The notes beneath the pieces were generated by a model. It was not told the DNA's origin. It worked only from the letters and a program-made list of their open reading frames with translations, and did no database searches. From Streptomyces canus (GTDB lineage: Bacteria > Actinomycetota > Actinomycetes > Streptomycetales > Streptomycetaceae): a DNA stretch of 64,000 nucleotides. The first letter of the stretch is position 1. Each line of letters starts with the position of its first letter. Positions 16,699 to 24,648 of this stretch are shown here, piece after piece. The stretch covers positions 6,882,001-6,946,000 of the forward strand of contig NZ_JAUSWW010000001.1 in assembly GCF_030815415.1 (NCBI RefSeq). Reading direction: 5' to 3'. The position numbers were made by a program, and so were the translations under genes.

Positions 16699-17349
16699 GT
16701 GAGCAACCACCCGGCGCCGATGGCTCCGATGCCCGTGCACAACAACACCGACGACTCGCTGTGGCGGACCCTGTGGAACGCGTACGAGCCGGTCATCACC
16801 GCGCTCCGGCGCATCCCGCTCGTGACCAACGTCGAGTCCGGGAACATGTTCGCCATCACCGCCGAGCTCACCGACGGCTCGCATCTGTGGATCTCCTCGG
16901 TCGAGGATCTGCCCATCGACCCGGGTGCGCTGGAGGGCTTCCACGTCAAGCGCCTTCACGACGACATCCCGACCATCGACGAGGTGGTCTACGACTCCAC
17001 TGACAGCGGAGAGCAGTCGGAACACGGCAATAACATCGTCCCGCTCCTGCAGGCCATCAAGGCCTTCGTAACCGAGCGGCGCCTTGCGCCTTGCGTCATC
17101 GACTTGGTCTCCGTCCAGCTCCAGGCCGTGACGGCGCAACACCAGCCGCTGTCCGAGCTTCTCCAGGGCCCGTTCAACGACCGCCAGGCGGCGGTCAAGG
17201 AGTACGGCTACGCCACGCAACAGATGGCGGAGGAGGGCTGGACGTGTGTCCACACGCAGGGCGGCACGGACTGGCCGCTCACCGTGTGGGAGCTGAACGG
17301 TGAGGTCGCCACCATCTACCTCGCGCACGTCGGGCAGGCGATCGTCTGA
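16699..17349 (+). CDS. Conserved phage early protein, unknown function
   Basis: The GTG at 16699 behind the start-associated element gives 216 residues; the open frame further upstream has no ribosome binding site. The protein looks globular, with a beta-rich N-terminal half (NMFAITAELTDGSHLWISSV) and a C-terminal segment ending WPLTVWELNGEVATIYLAHV. No catalytic or metal motif is visible. Its stop overlaps the next ATG (TGATG), so it is translationally coupled to the small protein that follows. Confidence 0.5.
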   Translation: MSNHPAPMAPMPVHNNTDDSLWRTLWNAYEPVITALRRIPLVTNVESGNMFAITAELTDGSHLWISSVEDLPIDPGALEGFHVKRLHDDIPTIDEVVYDSTDSGEQSEHGNNIVPLLQAIKAFVTERRLAPCVIDLVSVQLQAVTAQHQPLSELLQGPFNDRQAAVKEYGYATQQMAEEGWTCVHTQGGTDWPLTVWELNGEVATIYLAHVGQAIV

Positions 17350-17567
17350 TGGCGGGCACCGAACCGGTCCCGTCGAGCACGGCGGAGGAGACCGGCAAGC
17401 GCCGTTGTGCCTGCATCTTCGCCCACCCGCAGGACGACGTCGAACGAGCCCGGGTCCAGGCGGCGCTGGACAACGCACTCGTGACCAACGACGCCCACGC
17501 GGTGTTCGTGGCCTGCATGCAGCTTCTGCCGCCCTGCCCGACTACCTCCGTGGCCGTGGCGCAGTGA
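17349..17567 (+). CDS. Small phage protein, unknown function
   Basis: The 72-residue protein starts at the ATG overlapping the previous stop and has three scattered Cys-containing stretches (RCACIFAHP, FVACMQLLPPC). It is coupled at its 3' end to a tiny membrane protein (GTGA). Function unknown. Confidence 0.45.
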   Translation: MAGTEPVPSSTAEETGKRRCACIFAHPQDDVERARVQAALDNALVTNDAHAVFVACMQLLPPCPTTSVAVAQ

Positions 17568-17719
17568 CCGTCATGTGCGCGCTACTCGCGCTCGCTGTCG
17601 GAGTCGGCTCTGTCCTCGGCGTGATCGTCATCGAAGAACTTCGCTGGGAGACCCGCAGCCGGGTCCCGCGCTGCATGACCTGCGGCGAACTTCACCACCG
17701 CCACGCCGCCCACCGCTGA
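17564..17719 (+). CDS. Tiny single-pass membrane protein with C-terminal CxxC
   Basis: The GTG at 17564 overlaps the previous stop (GTGA). The 51-residue product has one N-terminal membrane helix (CALLALAVGVGSVLGVIVI). A short basic tail follows with CMTC and a His-rich end (HHRHAAHR) that could bind a metal. It closes this small operon, just before a hairpin. Confidence 0.5.
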   Translation: MTVMCALLALAVGVGSVLGVIVIEELRWETRSRVPRCMTCGELHHRHAAHR

Positions 17720-17724
17720 CCGCG

Positions 17725-17752
17725 CTGCCCGGCCCTACTTCGGGCCGGGCAG
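17725..17752 (+). terminator. Hairpin closing the 16.7-17.7 kb operon
   Basis: CTGCCCGGCCC and GGGCCGGGCAG form a perfect 11-bp stem around a 6-base loop. There is no T tract, as is common in actinomycetes. Confidence 0.7.
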
Positions 17753-17757
17753 TCGCA

Positions 17758-17769
17758 GACCTCTTGGAG
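17758..17769 (+). promoter_or_regulatory. 12-bp start-associated element before 17778
   Basis: GACCTCTTGGAG ends 8 bases before the GTG at 17778. It lies immediately behind a hairpin. Confidence 0.7.
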
Positions 17770-17777
17770 AACACCCC

Positions 17778-18260
17778 GTGGGATACGACATCTACATCCA
17801 GACCTCCGACGGTAAGTACGCCGAAGGGGACGAGAACTACTTCCAGTTCGCCTACACCGCGATGCCGCGCACCCTCGACGCGATGAACAACCTTGGGATG
17901 CTCGTCGAGCTGCCCATACCGTCCTACCCCGAGCTGTCCGCCTACGGGCTGACGCGCCAGGACCTCCAGCCTGACACCGAGCCCGACCTGAACACGGTGA
18001 ACCGCATCGCCGAGTTCAGGACTGCGTACCAGGCCGCCAAGGACGCCTCGGAGCCGAAGCCGGCCGGGATCCCCAGGTACAAGCTCTCTTACAACGACGG
18101 CTTCCTCGTGACGGTCGCCGAGATCACCGTCGCCCTCGCCGCCTATGACGCCCATCCGGGCGTGGCCATCGCCGAGATGCCCGTAGGCGACCCGACATGG
18201 GGACGCTGGATCGCCTTCCTACGCCGCGCGCAGGCGCACGGCGGACTCCGCACTCACTGA
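17778..18260 (+). CDS. Conserved phage protein, unknown function
   Basis: The 160-residue protein begins GYDIYIQTSDGKYAEGDENY, an opening also seen in small conserved actinophage proteins. It is acidic and lacks membrane segments, cysteine clusters and catalytic signatures. It stands alone between two hairpins with its own start element, so it forms a single-gene unit. Function unknown. Confidence 0.5.
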   Translation: MGYDIYIQTSDGKYAEGDENYFQFAYTAMPRTLDAMNNLGMLVELPIPSYPELSAYGLTRQDLQPDTEPDLNTVNRIAEFRTAYQAAKDASEPKPAGIPRYKLSYNDGFLVTVAEITVALAAYDAHPGVAIAEMPVGDPTWGRWIAFLRRAQAHGGLRTH

Positions 18261-18269
18261 TCTCGGCGC

Positions 18270-18300
18270 GTGCCCGGCCCCGCGCGGCGGGGCCGGGCAC
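18270..18300 (+). terminator. Hairpin before the methyltransferase gene
   Basis: GTGCCCGGCCCCG and CGGGGCCGGGCAC pair perfectly over 13 bp with a 5-base loop. Confidence 0.75.
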
Positions 18301-18304
18301 GCAA

Positions 18305-18316
18305 GACCTCTTGGAG
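18305..18316 (+). promoter_or_regulatory. 12-bp start-associated element before the methyltransferase
   Basis: GACCTCTTGGAG ends 13 bases before the ATG at 18330, the longest spacing of the set. Confidence 0.7.
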
Positions 18317-18329
18317 AACAACTACCAGC

Positions 18330-19835
18330 ATGGCCACCTGGATTGACCTGTTGTGTGGCGCGGGAGGCAGCAGCACCGGACTTGTCGAAGCCGGACACGA
18401 GTTGCTGCTCGGCATCAACCACTGGCGGCTCGCGATCGAGACACACGCTGCCAACCACCCCAACTGCGAGCACGCCGTCATGACGCTCAGCGACGGCTTC
18501 CCCATGCGCATGCTGCCCAAGGCCGATGGCCTGTGGGCATCCGTCATCTGCACCGAGATCAGCCCTGCGGGCGGCAAGCCCCGGGAGACCAACCAACTTG
18601 ACCTCCTCGACCTGCTCGAAGAGGAACGAGACGAGTGGGAGTCCCTGACCAAGGACGCCTTCGAAGCCACCCGGGTCACCGCCTGGTGCGTGGTGCGAGC
18701 CGCGGAAGCGAAGCGATTCAAGGCCATCGTCGTCGAGAACGTCGTCGAATTCGGCCTGGACTGGATCCTTTTCGCGACCTGGCTCCAAGCCATGGAACTG
18801 CTCGGATACCAGTACCAGATCGTGTGCGTCAGCAGCGCCCACGTCGGCGACGAGGTCAACCTGCGCGCCCCGCAGTGGCGTGATCGGATGTACGTGGTCT
18901 TCACCCTCAAGACCATGCGCAAGCCCGACCTGGAGCCCAGGCCGCTCGCTCCCTGCGTCGACTGCGGTGAGGACGTGCACGCGGTCCAGTCGTGGACCAA
19001 GACCGATGGCCTGCGTATCGGGAAGTACCGGCGCGACTACATCTACCGCTGTCCCAACACCCGTTGCCGCCACTCCATGGTCGAGCCGTACGTTCGCCCG
19101 GCAAGCGACATCATCGACTTCAGCGATCTCGGGAAGCGGATCGGAGACCGCAAGAAGCCGCTCGCCGATACCACCATGGACCGGATCCGCGCGGGGCGCC
19201 TCAAGTTCCCCTGGCGTCCCTACTCGATCTCGCTCACCCACGGCAAGGACGGCGGAGACAGGGCGTACGCAATCGAGGACCGGCCGCTGCCCGCCCGAAC
19301 GGTGAAGCAGGGCGACGCTCTTCTGGTGCCGACCGGCGGCTCGTGGAACACCGACGCCGTCCCTCTCGACGTGCCGATGCGTACTCGCACCACCCGCGCG
19401 AGCGAAGCCCTGCTGACGATGGACCCGTTCATCATCGAGTACCGCAACCACGCCACTGCCAGCCCCGCGAGCGACCCGCTCAGCGTCGTCACCGCCCAAG
19501 GCAACCACCACGCCCTGGTCACCCACGACGGCACTGTGCCCGACCGCGTGCGGAACACCCTCGTCGTGCCGTACCGCAAGGCCGCGGTGAAGACGGCCGC
19601 CGAACCCGTCCACACCCTCACCACCCGAGACTCGGCCGCCCTGCTGCAAAACGCCCTGGACATCAACGACTGCCACTTCCGGATGCTCAAGCCCCGCGAA
19701 CAGCTCGAAGGGCAGCGGTTCCCCAGGAAGTACGTCGTCTACGGCAACCAGGCAGAGCAGACCGCGCAAGCAGGCAACGCGGTCTCGGTCAACGTCGCCC
19801 GGTGGATTGGCCAGCGATTGGAGCCCGTCCTGTGA
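18330..19835 (+). CDS. Phage C5-cytosine DNA methyltransferase with inserted zinc ribbon
   Basis: The 501-residue protein has motif I DLLCGAGGSSTGL (about 6-18), motif VI VVENVVEF (about 135), motif VIII RAPQWRDRMYVVF (about 180) and motif X GNAVSVNVARW (about 481). The catalytic loop reads VICTEISPAGG (about 71) instead of the standard PPCQ. Phage members of this group have the form xxCTxxSPAGG, so the cysteine is probably still active. CVDCG and CPNTRC (about 208-245) suggest a zinc ribbon in the target-recognition region. It would methylate phage DNA, plausibly against host restriction. Its stop overlaps the WhiB-like gene. Confidence 0.8.
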   Translation: MATWIDLLCGAGGSSTGLVEAGHELLLGINHWRLAIETHAANHPNCEHAVMTLSDGFPMRMLPKADGLWASVICTEISPAGGKPRETNQLDLLDLLEEERDEWESLTKDAFEATRVTAWCVVRAAEAKRFKAIVVENVVEFGLDWILFATWLQAMELLGYQYQIVCVSSAHVGDEVNLRAPQWRDRMYVVFTLKTMRKPDLEPRPLAPCVDCGEDVHAVQSWTKTDGLRIGKYRRDYIYRCPNTRCRHSMVEPYVRPASDIIDFSDLGKRIGDRKKPLADTTMDRIRAGRLKFPWRPYSISLTHGKDGGDRAYAIEDRPLPARTVKQGDALLVPTGGSWNTDAVPLDVPMRTRTTRASEALLTMDPFIIEYRNHATASPASDPLSVVTAQGNHHALVTHDGTVPDRVRNTLVVPYRKAAVKTAAEPVHTLTTRDSAALLQNALDINDCHFRMLKPREQLEGQRFPRKYVVYGNQAEQTAQAGNAVSVNVARWIGQRLEPVL

Positions 19836-20284
19836 CCGGATCGCGAACCCTGATCGGCACCTACGTCACCTCCCACGCTCCGTGCTTCGGCGACGAGGAC
19901 TTCGCCGTCGCCGACGACAGATGGAAGAACGGCAAGGATCTGGTCGCCATCTGTGAACCGGTCCTCTACGTCTGCGGTGGCTGCCCCTCCCGGGCCGCCT
20001 GCATACGGCAAGTCGCCCCAGCCAAGAGCGAGTTCACCGGCGTCTGTGGCGGTCGGATCTGGCTCAACGGCGTGATCATCCACGAGCTGCAGGATGCCGA
20101 CCCCGGCGAGCTCCCAGTCCCAGTTATCCGCAAGTCGTGCGGCACGGCCGCCGGATCGCGCGCTCACCGCAGGGCCGTGGAACAGCAGTGCCTCCGGTGC
20201 CTGCCCTACTACCGCCCCGGACCGAACCCACTGGACGCGGAGGAACAGGCCGCGCAGCAGCTCGAACTCCCCGACGCTCCTTGA
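19832..20284 (+). CDS. Prophage WhiB-like iron-sulfur transcription factor
   Basis: The GTG at 19832 overlaps the methyltransferase stop (GTGA). The 150-residue protein has the four WhiB cysteines: one in APCFGDEDF (about 17) and three in CGGCPSRAAC (about 47-56). GVCGGRIW follows at the place of the family's G[VI]WGG turn. The C-terminal half is basic and has a further CLRC. WhiB-family proteins bind sigma factor and sense redox or nitric oxide through a 4Fe-4S cluster. Phage copies are known, for example WhiBTM4 of mycobacteriophage TM4. The Trp-to-Cys change in the turn is unusual. Confidence 0.75.
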   Translation: MTGSRTLIGTYVTSHAPCFGDEDFAVADDRWKNGKDLVAICEPVLYVCGGCPSRAACIRQVAPAKSEFTGVCGGRIWLNGVIIHELQDADPGELPVPVIRKSCGTAAGSRAHRRAVEQQCLRCLPYYRPGPNPLDAEEQAAQQLELPDAP

Positions 20285-20303
20285 CCAACCGAGAGGAATC
20301 GCA

Positions 20304-21008
20304 GTGAAGCACCTGACCGCAATATGCACAGGCACATCGGACGGCTACCGGATTCGAGTTCTGGCCGAGGGCCACGACGACGACCTGGTGGACCTCTTCT
20401 TCGACTGGGCCAGCTTCCGCCCGGCCAGCGCCGGGCACCGGCTGATCGAACACGGCTACATGATCCGACCCGACGCCCGAACTCCGGAGGCGGTGAACGG
20501 CTGGAGAGAGGTTCCGGGCCAGCCCGGAACCTGGTCCGTGCCGGTCATACCGACGAACGGGGGCGACTCAGTGACGCAACCGACGGTCAGCGAGCGCCTC
20601 GTCGAAGCGGTCACCCACTGGACGGAGGGACACCACGACCAGGCCCAGGAAGTCCTGGCGGACCTCGCGCGGAACGGGACACCCTCGCTGATGTACGGCG
20701 TCGCGACGGGGCTCGCAGATATGGCGAAGGAAGCCTCGGCGAAGATGCAGGGACTCGATGCCGACACGGCGTTCTGGATCATTTCGACTTCCGACGGCGG
20801 CCGCCCCGAGGACATCGTCCCGCATCCGCATCTCTTCGCAGCACGCTTCATCACCGCGTTCGCCAACGGAGACACCGCGACGACGCTCGCGCTTTACGGG
20901 GCCGCTTTCACCGCGCCGGACCCCGAACTCTTCTCCCACTGCCTGGAGATGCTGCTGGCAGCGACCGGTGAGGCAGTTCGCGCCGCCACTATGGGGGCCC
21001 TTCGATGA
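20304..21008 (+). CDS. Phage early protein, unknown function
   Basis: The GTG at 20304 behind GAGAGGAA gives 234 residues; upstream sequence in the frame overlaps the WhiB-like gene and is rejected. The first 75 residues form a small mixed domain (GYRIRVLAEGHDDDLVDLFF). The rest is helical (VSERLVEAVTHWTEGHHDQA). No known motif. It overlaps the next gene by 4 bp (ATGA), opening a run of four tightly coupled genes that ends with the resolvase. Confidence 0.5.
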   Translation: MKHLTAICTGTSDGYRIRVLAEGHDDDLVDLFFDWASFRPASAGHRLIEHGYMIRPDARTPEAVNGWREVPGQPGTWSVPVIPTNGGDSVTQPTVSERLVEAVTHWTEGHHDQAQEVLADLARNGTPSLMYGVATGLADMAKEASAKMQGLDADTAFWIISTSDGGRPEDIVPHPHLFAARFITAFANGDTATTLALYGAAFTAPDPELFSHCLEMLLAATGEAVRAATMGALR

Positions 21009-21352
21009 CCAGCTCTGCCACCTACTCGTCCGACGGACTGCGTCACGACGTTGCGGACCCGGCGACGTGGAGCGTCCGGATCTGCGCGGGACGATGCGGC
21101 ACGTGCATCTTCCGGCCGGGCAACCTGATGCGCCTCGAAGAGGGACGCGTGGCGGAGATGATCGCCAATGCCATCGCCGAGGAGGGACACATCGTCTGCC
21201 ACGCCACGCTCGGCACCGATTCCCCCGCCATCTGCGCGGGCTTCGCCGCGCACCGGAACGGTCGCGCAGCCTCCCTTGCCCTGCGCCTGGCCCGAGCCCG
21301 CGTCCTTCGAACCGTCTGGGTTCACGTCGACACCAGAAAGGTGGAGGCATGA
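21005..21352 (+). CDS. Small phage Cys-rich protein (CxxC...C...C)
   Basis: The 115-residue protein has CAGRCGTCIFRPGN near residue 28 and two later cysteines (IVCHATLG, AICAGF). The set is suited to binding zinc or an iron-sulfur cluster. The string CGTCIFRPGN recurs in small early proteins of Streptomyces phages, whose function is not known. It is coupled to its neighbours on both sides by 4-bp overlaps. Confidence 0.55.
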   Translation: MTSSATYSSDGLRHDVADPATWSVRICAGRCGTCIFRPGNLMRLEEGRVAEMIANAIAEEGHIVCHATLGTDSPAICAGFAAHRNGRAASLALRLARARVLRTVWVHVDTRKVEA

Positions 21353-21573
21353 CCAGTGTTCTCGCTCTGCTTGTCCTGCTCGCGTGGGCAGCGGGGGTCG
21401 TGGTCCTGGCGGACGCCTTCCGGAGGATGCTCGCCCACGACCCGGTCCTGCAACTGGTGTGCCAACTGCGGCCGGGCGCCGTCGCTTTGTACTTCGCGGT
21501 GGTCATTGTTGCGTGGCCGGCGGCAGTGGCGGCGATGGCTCTGTCGAATCTCGTCGACCGGGGGCGCGGGTGA
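21349..21573 (+). CDS. Small phage membrane protein
   Basis: The 74-residue protein has two hydrophobic segments (VLALLVLLAWAAGVVVLADA and ALYFAVVIVAWPAAVAAMAL). It lies inside a coupled early operon, upstream of the resolvase. Its role is unknown. Its position far from the endolysin argues against a holin role. Confidence 0.5.
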   Translation: MTSVLALLVLLAWAAGVVVLADAFRRMLAHDPVLQLVCQLRPGAVALYFAVVIVAWPAAVAAMALSNLVDRGRG

Positions 21574-22253
21574 CACATATCAAGCCCGGACGGATCTTCG
21601 TGGCCTGCGACCCGCGGGACAGCATCCGTATACGGATCGAGCAGTACAAGCCGGGGGACATACGCGCCCTGGTCGCAGACGCCGCGACTGGCCGTAGGCG
21701 CCGCCTCATGCTGACCTCCGCCTTGCACGCGTCGGCCCTCACCAACGCCGGCGTGCAACGTCGGAGTGGATACGCCCCCGACACAGCAGAGTCGGCGACG
21801 CCCAAAGCAGTTCCCCCGGTCGGCCTTCTGGGCGAGGAAGAACCGGACTGGTTCGAGGGGATGCCCGGGCGCCAGTACAGGGTCGCGCTACCGCCCCGGC
21901 TGACGCTCCTGAACGCTAACCAGCGGCTCCACCACCACAAGCGCGCTGAGATCACCCGGGTGCTGCGGCGCGCGGCCTGGGCTGCCTCGCGCGCAGTGCC
22001 ACGCCTGGAACGGGTCCACATCATCGGCGTCCTGCACCCCGAGGACAGGCAGAGGAGAGATCCAGCCAACTGGTATCCCAGCTTCAAGGCATGCGTCGAC
22101 GGACTGGTGGACCAAGGTGTCCTGGACGACGACGACCACACGCGCGTCGTCGGCCCGGACATGCGCATGGGGCACGTGGTCGAGGGTGCGCGGCTGGTCC
22201 TCCACATACGCGACCTCACGCCGGTCGGCATGCCTGCTGACCTGCTGAAATAA
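21570..22253 (+). CDS. RusA-like Holliday-junction resolvase
   Basis: The GTG at 21570 overlaps the previous stop. Of 227 residues the N-terminal 100 form an unassigned domain. The C-terminal half matches RusA: TLLNANQRLHHHKRAEITRV (about 112), DPANWYPSFKACVDGLVDQG (about 164) and LDDDDHTRV (about 185). The acidic residues are those that bind metal in the family. RusA enzymes cut Holliday junctions made during phage recombination, consistent with the ATPase and Cas4-like nuclease upstream. The extended N-terminus is longer than the usual 120-residue RusA. Confidence 0.75.
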   Translation: MTHIKPGRIFVACDPRDSIRIRIEQYKPGDIRALVADAATGRRRRLMLTSALHASALTNAGVQRRSGYAPDTAESATPKAVPPVGLLGEEEPDWFEGMPGRQYRVALPPRLTLLNANQRLHHHKRAEITRVLRRAAWAASRAVPRLERVHIIGVLHPEDRQRRDPANWYPSFKACVDGLVDQGVLDDDDHTRVVGPDMRMGHVVEGARLVLHIRDLTPVGMPADLLK

Positions 22254-22288
22254 AGCCCCTAGGTGATCAGAAAAATCCGCCGAAAATC

Positions 22289-22316
22289 TTGCCCCCCTTT
22301 CAAATGCATATAGAAT
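22289..22316 (+). promoter_or_regulatory. Phage early promoter, TATAGAAT type, copy 3
   Basis: TTGCCC and TAGAAT are 16 bases apart with the common TGCATATAGAAT block. It drives the frameshifted gene at 22364 and possibly 22743. Confidence 0.55.
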
Positions 22317-22363
22317 AGAACCAGAAGGGGGTGGTCCCCTTCTTGAAACCGTCAGGAGAGACC

Positions 22364-22668
22364 GTGACAGACGCCTTCAGCCCCGAGGGCATCCGCCAGC
22401 GCCTGAGTTTTTCGAGCAGGTCAGCCCCGCCCAGGCGGACCGGCTGGCTGAGGCGATCGCGGGCTCCCTTCGGCGGACCTGCGAGGAATGGTTCCCCGGC
22501 ACCGAGTACGACAAGTGGCGGCAGATGCTTCCCGAACCGCTGCTCGACGTCGTGATCCAGCTCCTCACGTGGAGCGAGGACGGTCAGATCGTGGCCGACC
22601 ACATGCCCACCGCCGCGGCCGCCTGCATCTTCCTGGACCTGCAGAGGTCTGCCATCCCCGTCGGCTGA
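22364..22668 (+). pseudogene. Frameshifted small phage gene
   Basis: From the GTG at 22364, which has a good AGGAGAG box, the frame reads VTDAFSPEGIRQRLS. It then breaks at the GAGTTTTTCGAG run (22406-22415). In the -1 frame a coherent protein continues (FEQVSPAQADRLAEAIAGSL to DLQRSAIPVG) and stops at 22668. The second part has no start codon of its own. A one-base deletion is the simplest reading. A programmed -1 slip on the T run or a sequencing error is possible. The intact product would be about 101 residues. Confidence 0.55.
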
Positions 22669-22742
22669 CACCACCAATCACTCCGTCCGGCGACCACCGC
22701 ATCCCGGCCGCCGGGCGGCCTTATGTCAAGGAGGTACGTGAA

Positions 22743-23141
22743 GTGCAAGATCCCTGCCCGCTCGCGGACCGGCGGGTGTGTGAGGCCACCCGCGACCTCG
22801 CTCGCGCCGTTCTGAGGCGCATGGCTGTGACGGCGGCGGCGATCCAGCCGCGCATCAGGACTCTCGTTGCCACCCGCGACGAGCCCGGCTATGCCCTGTG
22901 GAGTGTGCACGGCGACGACGGACGGCTCCTTCTCCGGTTCGATCTGCAAAAGCGGCCGGACCCGATTTGGGGCAAGCTCACCGCCGATCTGTGCTTCCTC
23001 GCTCGGCTCGCGGACCTGCGCACGCACCCGCCCGGCTACTACTTCGTCCACCCGCTGACCGACGAGCGCGACATCGCCGTCCCTCTCCCCGCCAACCCCC
23101 GCGGCCTCCCTCCTCGCGAGATCGGTCAACTTCGGTGGTAG
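22743..23141 (+). CDS. Phage early protein, unknown function
   Basis: The GTG at 22743 is chosen because AAGGAGG lies 8 bp upstream; a GTG at 22738 is out of frame. The 132-residue product has a helical first half and a compact second half (GKLTADLCFLARLADLRTHP, then GYYFVHPLTDERDIAVP). No motif is recognised. It lies downstream of the frameshifted gene, probably under promoter copy 3. Confidence 0.5.
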   Translation: MQDPCPLADRRVCEATRDLARAVLRRMAVTAAAIQPRIRTLVATRDEPGYALWSVHGDDGRLLLRFDLQKRPDPIWGKLTADLCFLARLADLRTHPPGYYFVHPLTDERDIAVPLPANPRGLPPREIGQLRW

Positions 23142-23250
23142 CTGTCGGCGAGGGCGACCGCCCCGTCAGCGGAGCGGCGTCGGTGGTTTACGTCAGTCAG
23201 CACTGACCCCTTCCGTACTCGCTCGCGGCGGGGTCGCAACATCCCCTGAA

Positions 23251-23262
23251 TGCATATAGAAG
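23251..23262 (+). promoter_or_regulatory. Phage early promoter copy 4, weaker variant
   Basis: TGCATATAGAAG differs in the last base from the other copies, and no good -35 is seen. It lies 42 bp before the GTG at 23305. Confidence 0.5.
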
Positions 23263-23304
23263 AGAAGCGTTCGGGGCCTCGTTCATCCTCAACCGGAGGT
23301 ACCC

Positions 23305-23664
23305 GTGCCCGATCGCCCCTCGGTACCGGTCATCAACACGCCGGACCACCACTTCGGTGCGATGTTCCTCATCCTTCTCGCCCGCGCGCCCGACACCGCC
23401 ATGCTCCGCGCGGCCACCCGCCTCGCCGACAGCGCAGCAGTCGCCTCCTGGGCGCTGCGCCCCGACGGCCTTAAACCTCTCACCGTCGACCAATACCGGG
23501 AGCTGCTCGCTTACGCCGCCGCTCCCGAAGTCCTCGACCTCGCCCTCTACCTGCGCGGCGACAGGAAGCGCATCCGCACGCTCATCGACCACATCGGCCG
23601 AGAGATCGCGGAACTCCTTAGCCACTACTCCGCGCCGACACCCGAGTCTGACGCCCGCCCCTGA
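23305..23664 (+). CDS. Phage early protein, unknown function
   Basis: The GTG at 23305 follows GGAGG. The 119-residue protein is mainly helical (RAATRLADSAAVASWALRPD; ALYLRGDRKRIRTLIDHIGR). No membrane segment or motif. First gene behind promoter copy 4 and probably co-transcribed with the next two. Confidence 0.5.
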   Translation: MPDRPSVPVINTPDHHFGAMFLILLARAPDTAMLRAATRLADSAAVASWALRPDGLKPLTVDQYRELLAYAAAPEVLDLALYLRGDRKRIRTLIDHIGREIAELLSHYSAPTPESDARP

Positions 23665-23680
23665 ACACCAAAGGAGAGCT

Positions 23681-23965
23681 ATGACCAGTCCACCCGCACG
23701 GCAGTGGTGGGTCATCTACCGGGAGCCGAACCCCGCACAGATGGACGTCGTTGCCGTCGAAGCCCTTCCCGAGGACGACGTCGCCCACGACAAACGGTGC
23801 GCCGAACTGGAGACATCCGGCCAGCTCGCCTATGTCATCACCGCGCCCGACCAAGACGCCGCCGCAGAGATCGCCGGCCGGATCTGGGCCGAGGAACTCG
23901 TCACCAACCCGGCACGCCACGCCGCCGCAGAGGCCTACCTCGCCGCCAACCAACGGCCCAACTGA
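23681..23965 (+). CDS. Small phage protein, unknown function
   Basis: The ATG at 23681 follows AAAGGAGAG. The 94-residue product has an N-terminal beta strand pair (QWWVIYREPNPAQMDVVAVE) and a long acidic helix (DQDAAAEIAGRIWAEELV). It resembles small acidic phage proteins that mimic or shield other proteins, but nothing specific can be claimed. Confidence 0.5.
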   Translation: MTSPPARQWWVIYREPNPAQMDVVAVEALPEDDVAHDKRCAELETSGQLAYVITAPDQDAAAEIAGRIWAEELVTNPARHAAAEAYLAANQRPN

Positions 23966-23982
23966 CCCCATTGGAGAATGAC

Positions 23983-24582
23983 ATGAACCCCGACATGCTG
24001 AAGGATCTGTGCGCGAGCGTCGTGCACCGCTTGGGCCTCCGCCCCACCACAGTCGAGGCCGCGCTACTGGTTACCCTTCACCACTTCAGCGGTGGATCCC
24101 GCAACCCCGCCGTGGCCTACATCGGACTCACGCCCGATCAGTACGTCCTGCGGTCCCTCTCGACCCCCCGCTTCGAGGCCACCCTCGCGAGTGCCGCCCT
24201 CAAGGCTGAGGGCAGAGAAGCCGACGCCCGCCTGAACTGGGAGGCGTTCGTGCAGCGGGAGCAGGAAGCGGCCAGGCTTGCCCACGAGGCCATACCGAAG
24301 CCGGCTCTCCTCGCAGACGCCGACGCGATCCACCGGATCGGTCGTCAGCTCGGTCTCTGTGATGAATGCACGGACCAGCTCGTCTCCGGCGTCGTGCTCA
24401 CCCTGGCGCTTGGATACCCCTACCGCCTAGCTGATCAATGGCACCTCAGCCTCACCGATCTGCTCGCCCAGGTCACCACCGAGGAACTGACCGAGCTGGT
24501 GCGGCACGCCGCGCACTCGGAGGCGGGTCGCACGGAAGAGGCCGCCGCCACGCTCCGGCGCATGCAGCGCGCTGTGCGCTGA
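23983..24582 (+). CDS. Phage early protein, unknown function
   Basis: The ATG at 23983 follows TTGGAG, a shortened form of the start-associated element. The 199-residue protein is helical throughout and has a lone CDEC pair near residue 127 (LGLCDECTDQLVSGVVLTLA). A hairpin follows its stop. No known family. Confidence 0.5.
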   Translation: MNPDMLKDLCASVVHRLGLRPTTVEAALLVTLHHFSGGSRNPAVAYIGLTPDQYVLRSLSTPRFEATLASAALKAEGREADARLNWEAFVQREQEAARLAHEAIPKPALLADADAIHRIGRQLGLCDECTDQLVSGVVLTLALGYPYRLADQWHLSLTDLLAQVTTEELTELVRHAAHSEAGRTEEAAATLRRMQRAVR

Positions 24583-24588
24583 CCTTCC

Positions 24589-24616
24589 CCCGTGGCGGCC
24601 TGTGGGCCGCCACGGG
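24589..24616 (+). terminator. Hairpin behind 23983-24582
   Basis: CCCGTGGCGGCC and GGCCGCCACGGG pair perfectly over 12 bp around a TGTG loop. Confidence 0.75.
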
Positions 24617-24648
24617 ATGCCTCGATCGAACCGAATCCAGGAGATCGC

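Noticed and set aside
15010..17478. 822-codon minus-strand frame opposite the initiator and following genes.
   Set aside because: Antisense shadow: low-complexity product, no start signal, and it crosses several genes with good ribosome binding sites.
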